This document shows positions 14,644 to 20,532 of a stretch of 20,532 bases of DNA, in pieces (the first letter of the stretch is position 1; every line of letters begins with the position of its first letter). Origin of the DNA: a virus; the IMG/VR virus record IMGVR_UViG_3300042558_003677, positions 1-20,532 of that record. One strand, written 5' to 3'. The notes below the pieces were generated by a model. That model ran no database searches. It had not been told where the DNA came from and saw only the letters and a list, made by a program, of their open reading frames with translations. A program made the position numbers and the translations under genes.

Positions 14644-15035
14644 TGAGTTATTTGGGAAATTCGCCACCAATTGGCCAGTATCGAAAGTTGGACAATTTTG
14701 TGTTCAATGGTGTGCAGACCACGTTTGCCATGACCATTGATGGTGTCAGTGTCACACCCCCAACTGCGTTTGCCATGATGGTGGTGTTGAACGGCGTGCC
14801 ACAAAATCCTGGTGTTAATTTTTCAATATCCGCAGCTGACTTGAGTTTTGCAGTGGCGCCCGTGGCATTGACTCCTTTCTTTGCATTGATATTTGGAGAC
14901 ACACTATATACAGGCACACCCAGTGATGGCACAGTAACAGACAGCAAGATTGCTGTGGGCACCATCAGTTACAACAAGTTTAGCAGTGTCACTCAGGCAA
15001 GATTGACTGCTAATCAGATTATTTTTGGAGTTTAA
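14643..15035 (+). CDS. Small virion-associated protein (MSYLG type)
   Basis: A 130-aa protein beginning MSYLGNSPPIGQYRKLDNF, a recurrent small tail protein of aquatic T4-like phages. It contains one beta-rich module (FNGVQTTFAMTI...MMVVLNGVPQNPGVNFSI...ALIFGDTL) followed by a short tail TPSDGTVTDSKIAVGTISYNKFSSVTQAR. The first module resembles the N-terminus of the upstream 1068-aa protein (FFSGNSVATQFNLN...LDVIVGNVLKVPFTDY), so the two may be paralogous adaptors. The DGTVTDSKIA pattern is common just before the shaft of phage fibres. The start overlaps the preceding stop by one base (TAATG), with AGGAAG upstream, and the next gene begins two bases after this stop. A connector or fibre-base role is plausible but inferred. 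Confidence 0.85.
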   Translation: MSYLGNSPPIGQYRKLDNFVFNGVQTTFAMTIDGVSVTPPTAFAMMVVLNGVPQNPGVNFSISAADLSFAVAPVALTPFFALIFGDTLYTGTPSDGTVTDSKIAVGTISYNKFSSVTQARLTANQIIFGV

Positions 15036-15037
15036 CA

Positions 15038-18000
15038 ATGGCTAGAAAAAGATTATACGAATATTCGTTCACACCAGGTACCAGCGGTCTGGGCACTATC
15101 CAAGTGCAAAATCGTTACAACCTGGCAGATTTTCTTGCTGTGTATGATACAACTGCTGATCGAAATATCTACAATTTTGCCGAGCCCACACTGGGCGGTT
15201 CTGTTGCATGGGCAGCAGGCACCACTGCAACTTTTCCTGCTGCCTATGCTGGAGTGACCACACTGTCGTTGTATGCTGATACTTCATCCTTGAGCAGCTC
15301 AGACGATTTGGCCATATATGTGGAAGACTACAACGGCCTGACCACACAACCCTGGTCATTTGGTGAAGACTCAATTGGCCGGGCTCGTGTGGGTCAACCA
15401 GAAAGTTTGATTGACGCTGACTTTGAATACGGCTTACAAAATACCAAATGGCAAAACGTCAGCTTGATAAATTATGTTCCAGGTTTTTACGAAGACATTG
15501 GCGCTGACTTGGTGTACAACACCAATGGATATGCAACCCTGTTGGCCAGTACTGATTTTATTGCCAGCAACGTGGACACTGCGGTGAGACTGAGCAATGC
15601 GGGCACAGCACCTTGGATAGCCAACGACTTTGCATTGATGATCAGTCAAACACAAGGCAACGTTGCGCCTTTTGTGACCAGTCATCTTACCACTGCTGTG
15701 GCCAGTTCAGCAGAACGCACATTCACAGTGGCATCAACCACTGGTGTCACAGCACTGGACAACATTTTGCTGATCGGTCGTCCCACTGCAGGAGGTACTA
15801 CCATTGCAGTGGCCAACATTACCAGCAATGCCACCACCACTGTGAACGTGGCCAATGCTGCGGCCATAGTTGCTGGAGCCGGCATTTATGTAATTGCTGA
15901 AACCATAACCACCAATGTGTATGAAGTTATGGCTGTGACCAGCGTAGCTGCCAATGCACTCACTGTGGTGCGTCAAAGCAACGGTACCAATTCCGGCGCA
16001 GCCAACATCATAATTGGTGCCAATATCTATCCAGTCAGCACCATAGAAATTGCGCAGGTTCAAGAAGTGACCAACTCTACCACTCTACAACTCAATCGCG
16101 GCTGGTACAATATTTCGGCAGCCAACTCATATGCCACTGGCACAGTGTTCCAACGACTCAGCGGCAATGTGGAATTGGTCAAGCACACCACGGTGAGCAC
16201 AGCAGTCAACGGCAGTCAAGTTATCACCCGTGGACAATTCAACTCAACCATACTTACTGGTGCTGGGGTTGGATCACCGTTCATTCGCATGACTGGTATT
16301 TTCAATGCCACAGGCAACTCTAACATTCCCGAAGTGGCAGTGAACTATGCAGACAGTGGTTTGGTCACAGACAATTATGTCAGTGTTTTGAACACTGTGA
16401 ACAGCAATGCTGAGGGTGTGAGTTTGGTTAACTTTGCAGAAACCAACAATTTTAGCTTTTATCCAAGACGCAACACCAGTTTGGCCCTGGGCTATCCACT
16501 GAATCAAACTGACAGCACTGTGCGTCAGGCCTTCCCTTACACTGGTGCTGACTTTGATGTGATCTCCATGGCCAGCGATGGCGGCAACCCCAGTATCATA
16601 ACAGTGACCACAACATTTGCTCACGGCTTGGTTCCGGGCACTCCTATTCTTTGTGTTCTCAGTGCAGGAACCAACCAATCTTTTGCTGAAGGCTCGTTTA
16701 TTGTGACTGCTGTTCCCAGCACCACCACATTCCAATACACAGCCAAAGCCGGTGCAATAGTTGTCAGTCCAGTGGTAGGGCAAATCAACATACGCAGCAA
16801 TGCCAGCTTTTTGCCCAGACCCTTTGACGGCGGTGTAATTATTGGCCCTGGCAGCCCCACTCGTGGTGCCAGTGCTGTGCGACAAACTAAAAAATATTTC
16901 CGTTACCAATCAGGCAAAGGCCTGTTGTTCACTTCAGGTACCATGTTACAACCAACCTTGGATGTGGCAGCAATAACCGCAGCAGCCACCCCAATAGGAT
17001 CTGCAATAACCATCACAACTGATTTGGAACATGGACTCAATGCCGGGGCAGTGATTGTGCTCAGCGGTGTTACCACATCAGGGTATAACCAATCTGGCTA
17101 TGTGGTCACTGCCATTGTCAGCGACCTTTCATTCACTGTGAATGCAATTGCCACCCTGGGCAGTGCTACTCCCACACTGGGGCAACAACCAAGAATCAAC
17201 GTGTCAGGCTGGCATGGTGCCAGTATTCGTGCCGGCATGTTTGATGATCAAAACGGAATGTTTTGGGAACATGATGGACAAAGTTTGAACACAGTGTTGC
17301 GTACTTCAACCAATCAGTTGGCCGGCCTGGTCAGCGTGGGCGTGGGATCCAACTTGGTCACAGGAGATGGAACTTGTAGATTTGAAGATCAAGTCAACAC
17401 TGGAGATTTGGTCACAATCAAAGGCATGTCACACTATGTTACCAGCATATTGAACAACAACAGAATGACAGTGATTCCTCCGTTTCGCGGAGTCAGCAAC
17501 CAAAGTCGTGTAAAAATGTGTTTGCGCACCGAATTGCGTGTGAGACAAAGCGATTTCAACATTGACAAAATAGACGGAACAGGTCAATCAGGCTACACCA
17601 TCAACGCTACCAAAATGCAGATGTTGGGTATTGAATACTCATGGTACGGTGCAGGTTATGTGACCTGGATGGTACGTGGACAAGATGGTAGATTTATTCA
17701 TGCACATCGTAGACCCAACAACAACTTGAACAACGAAGCATTTATGCGTTCAGGTAACTTGCCAGCACGTTATGAAGCCATCAATGAAACACCCAACAGC
17801 AGTCTTGCCAGTGCCATTGATGCCAGCCAAACCTCAATCACCCTGGTAGACGCCACAGATTACCCTGCAGCTTCTGTGACTTATCCAGTGTTTGTGATGA
17901 TTGACAGTGAAGTTATAAAGTATTCTGGCAAGAATGGCAACATCTTGACTGGGTGTACTCGTGCCGCAACATTTACTCAGTGGCAAGAAGGACAAATTCG

Positions 18001-19000
18001 CAGTTATACCAGTAGTGCTGCTGCCAGCCATGTTATCAACACTGGTGTGATTTTGATCAGCAATACCTGTACTCCCTTGGTAAATCACTGGGGTTCAGCC
18101 ATTATCATGGACGGCAATTTTGATGGTGACGAAGGCTACAGCTTCCAATTCAACCGTACCAACTATGGCCTCCCTGCTCTGGTAGGCGCACAACAAGTGG
18201 CGTTTGTCATGCGTCTCAGCCCCAGTGTCAGCAATGGTGTAATTGGTGATCTGGGCGTAAAAGATCTTATAAATCGAGCACAGTTGACCCTGGTCAACCT
18301 CACACTCAACATCACTGCAGGTAGATTCTTAGTGGCTGGTATCTTGAACCCCAACAACATTGACTCAGCCAACACTGCATGGGCAGGACTGAACAACATA
18401 GGTGGTGGCTTCCAGCCCAGCTTTACACAGTTTTCTACCGCACCAGTTTTTTCTGGTGTCAGCACCGGCGGTGTGCAATCTGCACCATTGAGTACTGTAG
18501 GCGGTTTTACTCGTACAGGTACCAAGGTTACATTCTCTTCAAATCAAAGTTTTGCCAACTTGACTCCAGTGGTAGTATCCAGTGCAGGCACAGGAGCCAA
18601 CCTCACTGTGCAGTTGACACGAACAGGCACTACCTATGGAATTACCACCACAGCCATACAGATTCAAAATCCTGGCACAGGCTATGCTGTGGGCGACACA
18701 CTGAAGATCCTTGGCAATGTGATAGGTGGTTCTACCCCTGCAAACGACATGTCATTGGTTGTGCAAAATATTTCAGCTGAAATTGTAGGAGGCGAACGAC
18801 TGTTTGCCATACCTATTTCAACAACCAATTCTGGGGTGCTGGACTTGACCAATGTCAAACAGATTGGAACCAGTGCTGTTCCTGGCATAGGTACCTATCC
18901 CAACGGACCTGAAGTGTTGGCAGTGACAATCACAGCGTTGACCACCAGCACTACTCCAGTTGGCGAAGTGCAGTTGCAATTCCAAGAAAGTCAGGCTTGA
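15038..19000 (+). CDS. Large virion structural protein (MARKRLYEY type, 1320 aa)
   Basis: A 1320-aa protein of a type seen as a large structural or baseplate/tail-associated component in aquatic T4-like phages; I cannot assign a T4 gp number. The N-terminus (MARKRLYEYSFTPGTSGLGTIQVQNRYNLADFL) is followed by IYVEDYNG near residue 93. Two similar modules are centred on FAHGLVPGTP (about 525) and LEHGLNAGAV (about 662), each followed by a YVVTAI/FIVTAV and a TF(Q/T) strand, like small beta modules. Between them lies RQTKKYFRYQSGKGLLF (about 617). A conserved-looking core lies around 710-880: WHGASIRAGMFDDQNGMFWEHDG, then RVRQSDFNIDKIDGTGQSG, then WYGAGYVTWMVRGQDG. It lacks the GNV array. GGAG lies nine bases before the ATG. 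The 3' end overlaps the convergent Nudix gene by 10 nt. It could be a baseplate wedge-associated or fibre-network protein. Confidence 0.85.
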   Translation: MARKRLYEYSFTPGTSGLGTIQVQNRYNLADFLAVYDTTADRNIYNFAEPTLGGSVAWAAGTTATFPAAYAGVTTLSLYADTSSLSSSDDLAIYVEDYNGLTTQPWSFGEDSIGRARVGQPESLIDADFEYGLQNTKWQNVSLINYVPGFYEDIGADLVYNTNGYATLLASTDFIASNVDTAVRLSNAGTAPWIANDFALMISQTQGNVAPFVTSHLTTAVASSAERTFTVASTTGVTALDNILLIGRPTAGGTTIAVANITSNATTTVNVANAAAIVAGAGIYVIAETITTNVYEVMAVTSVAANALTVVRQSNGTNSGAANIIIGANIYPVSTIEIAQVQEVTNSTTLQLNRGWYNISAANSYATGTVFQRLSGNVELVKHTTVSTAVNGSQVITRGQFNSTILTGAGVGSPFIRMTGIFNATGNSNIPEVAVNYADSGLVTDNYVSVLNTVNSNAEGVSLVNFAETNNFSFYPRRNTSLALGYPLNQTDSTVRQAFPYTGADFDVISMASDGGNPSIITVTTTFAHGLVPGTPILCVLSAGTNQSFAEGSFIVTAVPSTTTFQYTAKAGAIVVSPVVGQINIRSNASFLPRPFDGGVIIGPGSPTRGASAVRQTKKYFRYQSGKGLLFTSGTMLQPTLDVAAITAAATPIGSAITITTDLEHGLNAGAVIVLSGVTTSGYNQSGYVVTAIVSDLSFTVNAIATLGSATPTLGQQPRINVSGWHGASIRAGMFDDQNGMFWEHDGQSLNTVLRTSTNQLAGLVSVGVGSNLVTGDGTCRFEDQVNTGDLVTIKGMSHYVTSILNNNRMTVIPPFRGVSNQSRVKMCLRTELRVRQSDFNIDKIDGTGQSGYTINATKMQMLGIEYSWYGAGYVTWMVRGQDGRFIHAHRRPNNNLNNEAFMRSGNLPARYEAINETPNSSLASAIDASQTSITLVDATDYPAASVTYPVFVMIDSEVIKYSGKNGNILTGCTRAATFTQWQEGQIRSYTSSAAASHVINTGVILISNTCTPLVNHWGSAIIMDGNFDGDEGYSFQFNRTNYGLPALVGAQQVAFVMRLSPSVSNGVIGDLGVKDLINRAQLTLVNLTLNITAGRFLVAGILNPNNIDSANTAWAGLNNIGGGFQPSFTQFSTAPVFSGVSTGGVQSAPLSTVGGFTRTGTKVTFSSNQSFANLTPVVVSSAGTGANLTVQLTRTGTTYGITTTAIQIQNPGTGYAVGDTLKILGNVIGGSTPANDMSLVVQNISAEIVGGERLFAIPISTTNSGVLDLTNVKQIGTSAVPGIGTYPNGPEVLAVTITALTTSTTPVGEVQLQFQESQA

Positions 19001-19422
19001 GAATCTGCAGCAAGATACTGCTCTACAGTGTGTATCTTGTCTTGCACAGTGGTTAAATTCACTGTGTTCCACAGACCTGGATGCATGGGTCGAGGCCAGG
19101 TGCCTCGATCAATCCAGGCCCAGCCTAGGTGTTCATGATTGAGTGTGGGCACAAATTCCTGCGACACAACACATATCCAGGTGTGATATTCAAACACACC
19201 GTCAGCTGATGTGAATTTTTCCAACGGTACAAGACGTTGATATTCAGGCATGTGGCCCAGTTCTTCAATGCATTCACGTTCCATGGCACCCAGCAATGTT
19301 TCGCCTGATTCTACTTTGCCACCAGGCAAGCCCCAGGTACTGGGATTTTTTGCGTCATTGCGCAAAAGATAAAGATATCTTGAAGTGGCCACACTGCGGA
19401 ACCAAACTCCCACGGCCTTCAC
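18991..19422 (-). CDS. Nudix hydrolase
   Basis: A protein of about 143 aa with a near-complete Nudix box, G-x5-E-x7-R-E-x-x-E-E-x-G: GKVESGETLLGAME, then RECIEELGH. The Glu residues of REC-IEE bind the metal and catalyse hydrolysis of a nucleoside diphosphate linked to another moiety. LRNDAKNPSTWGLPGG precedes the box, as in MutT/NudT-like enzymes. The two usually hydrophobic box positions are Cys and His, which is slightly unusual. I chose GTG at 19422 because it forms a GTGA overlap with the gp15 stop, has GGAG nine bases upstream, and puts the first strand (VKAVGVWF) at the N-terminus. An ATG at 19476 is also in frame but would overlap gp15 by 58 nt. The substrate is unknown: nucleotide pool cleaning, cap removal and nucleotide-sugar hydrolysis are all possible, the last being notable given the local glycosyltransferases. 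Confidence 0.87.
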   Translation of the reverse strand: MKAVGVWFRSVATSRYLYLLRNDAKNPSTWGLPGGKVESGETLLGAMERECIEELGHMPEYQRLVPLEKFTSADGVFEYHTWICVVSQEFVPTLNHEHLGWAWIDRGTWPRPMHPGLWNTVNLTTVQDKIHTVEQYLAADSQA

Positions 19423-20532
19423 AGTACCAGTCTCCAGGTGCCTCCAGGATACACACCTTGATAGCTTTTGACCCAACTGTCACCAGTCCATTCATACTGT
19501 AGACCTGTGGTTATATTTGTGACATATTGGATTTCGTTGGCAGTGCTGGCCATGAACGCCACACGCCAGGCACCGTTGCGATATTCAATGATATCATTGG
19601 CATGGGCCACTAGAGGACGACCATTTTCACCTACCCAGGCCTGTGCTGGATCTAGATTGACTCCTGCGCCAGTGTCTTCGGTCAGCAGGTATCTCACACC
19701 AGCCAACACACTGTCTTCGGGTCTTGGACCAGAAGTCAAAGGATTGATCACAGCATCCACAGGCTCCAGGGTGTTTTGTGGGGTGGTATCAATGTCCACA
19801 CTGTACAATAAAAATCTATCGTCATTGGGATCCAGTACCACAGTGCCCACAATTTCAGATTCGTCGGCCTGAATCAGTCTGATTTGACTCACGCCTGGTC
19901 GCAATGATCCGTACAAATCAATCACAGCAGGCCACAATAGATTGCTGTCAGACACAATGCCTGCAGGGGTAAGCAAGTCATTGCTGGGTTCTTGTGCCAA
20001 GTCGCTGGCCTGCAACACTTGAATCTTGTTGCCAATCAACACAGTGGCATAGTTGTAAGGAGTGATAACTTGTCTGGTGCCCAATAACAAGTCATTGTTT
20101 TGCACAGCATCATTTAGGTCACCTTGTGCGTCATAGATTGAAGCAATCACTCGTTCAATCACACCCAGTTTCAATACCTTGGCCGGTGGCGAAATGTAAA
20201 TTGGCAAACTGAATCTCAAAGTGGCTATGTCAATGGGATTGTCAGTGCCCACAGGGATGGTTCTTGAACTCCAAGTTACCTGTTCCAAAAATACCACACT
20301 CAAACTGGTCCAATCAATGTAGTTGTCTGTGCTTTGTATTTCCAAACTGGGATTGAACATGGTCAGCACCTGTTCCAGCAATTGAAGTTTTTGACTGGTA
20401 TTACTTGTCCAAATATCCAAGTTGATGGTGAGCTTGTAAGGCACAGGCATGAGTCGTTCCACTGTGAATGCATTGCCTTGAGTGGTTTCATAGCTTTCTG
20501 TGGCCGAGTCATAGGTACGTTGCCGAACATTG
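19419..20532 (-). CDS. 15: Tail sheath stabiliser/completion protein, gp15-like (partial, N-terminus outside window)
   Basis: The frame is open to the window edge, so the GTG at 20462 is probably internal and the real start lies beyond 20532. The visible part is about 370 aa. A segment reading VERLMPVPYKLTINLDIW, then LLEQVLTMFNPSLEIQS, then DWTSLSVVFLE, RFSLPIYISPP parallels T4 gp15 (PSPIKMIYELSIF...IVEQILPYFQPHF...RIEWSLTFEVNGWMYPP) in order and spacing. gp15 caps the tail tube and sheath and provides the head-joining interface. T4 gp15 is 272 aa. Here about 240 residues follow the core, ending in DIIEYRNGAWRVAF, then YVTNITTGLQYEWTGDSWVKSY and PGGTWRLVL. I recall that tail from other T4-like environmental phages, so it is probably a lineage-specific extension. 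The stop codon is shared with the downstream Nudix start (GTGA). Confidence 0.82.
   Translation of the reverse strand, partial: NVRQRTYDSATESYETTQGNAFTVERLMPVPYKLTINLDIWTSNTSQKLQLLEQVLTMFNPSLEIQSTDNYIDWTSLSVVFLEQVTWSSRTIPVGTDNPIDIATLRFSLPIYISPPAKVLKLGVIERVIASIYDAQGDLNDAVQNNDLLLGTRQVITPYNYATVLIGNKIQVLQASDLAQEPSNDLLTPAGIVSDSNLLWPAVIDLYGSLRPGVSQIRLIQADESEIVGTVVLDPNDDRFLLYSVDIDTTPQNTLEPVDAVINPLTSGPRPEDSVLAGVRYLLTEDTGAGVNLDPAQAWVGENGRPLVAHANDIIEYRNGAWRVAFMASTANEIQYVTNITTGLQYEWTGDSWVKSYQGVYPGGTWRLVL

Noticed and set aside
19011-19039. Inverted repeat CAAGATAC/GTATCTTG as a bidirectional terminator
   Set aside because: The stem is perfect but A/T-rich in part, has a 13-nt loop and lacks a T-run on either side. 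It also lies within the Nudix coding region.

Overview
This window is part of the late, virion-structure region of a T4-like contractile-tailed bacteriophage, seen either as a virus genome or as an environmental contig. Two hallmark genes bracket it. At the left edge is the C-terminal part of a gp23-type major capsid protein. At the right edge, on the minus strand, is a gp15-type tail sheath stabiliser/completion protein. Everything between fits a phage: tightly packed genes, one-base and four-base overlaps, no rRNA, tRNA or metabolic operon, and very large glycine/asparagine-rich fibre-like proteins. The protein types (short 'MSYIG/MSYLG' proteins, the NDGTG tail-fibre N-terminus, the large 'MARKRLYEY' protein) resemble those of T4-like phages from marine and freshwater bacteria. 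The host cannot be named from this sequence.

Layout: (1) 1-851, capsid gene end and a strong intrinsic terminator. (2) 879-2503, a candidate late promoter, a proline/glutamine-rich low-complexity protein with a 60-nt tandem repeat, and a GT10/exostosin-like glycosyltransferase. (3) 2493-3692, minus strand, a TPR plus GT9-like glycosyltransferase that converges on the previous gene. (4) 3690-4592, a structured leader, a probable virion protein (252 aa) and a terminator whose 3' arm also carries the ribosome binding site of the next gene. (5) 4593-5180, a third glycosyltransferase-like protein (GT42/DUF115-like). (6) 5181-15035, a fibre module: three large proteins of 489, 1466 and 1068 aa sharing a GN(V/I)-type repeat with a 17-aa/51-nt period, plus two small accessory proteins. 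(7) 15038-19000, a 1320-aa virion protein. (8) 18991-20532, minus strand, a Nudix hydrolase translationally coupled by a GTGA overlap to gp15.

Working model: the plus-strand genes encode the host-contacting surface of the virion, probably tail fibres and their adaptors, and are transcribed late from promoters with a TAAATA core. The three glycosyltransferase-like genes beside them suggest that a virion component, or a host surface glycan, is modified. The fibre repeats contain an unusually high density of N-(V/I)-T tripeptides, so fibre glycosylation is a testable but unproven idea. The most distinctive features are the expanded repeat family shared by three adjacent genes, the glycosyltransferase cluster, and the fused terminator/ribosome-binding-site element.
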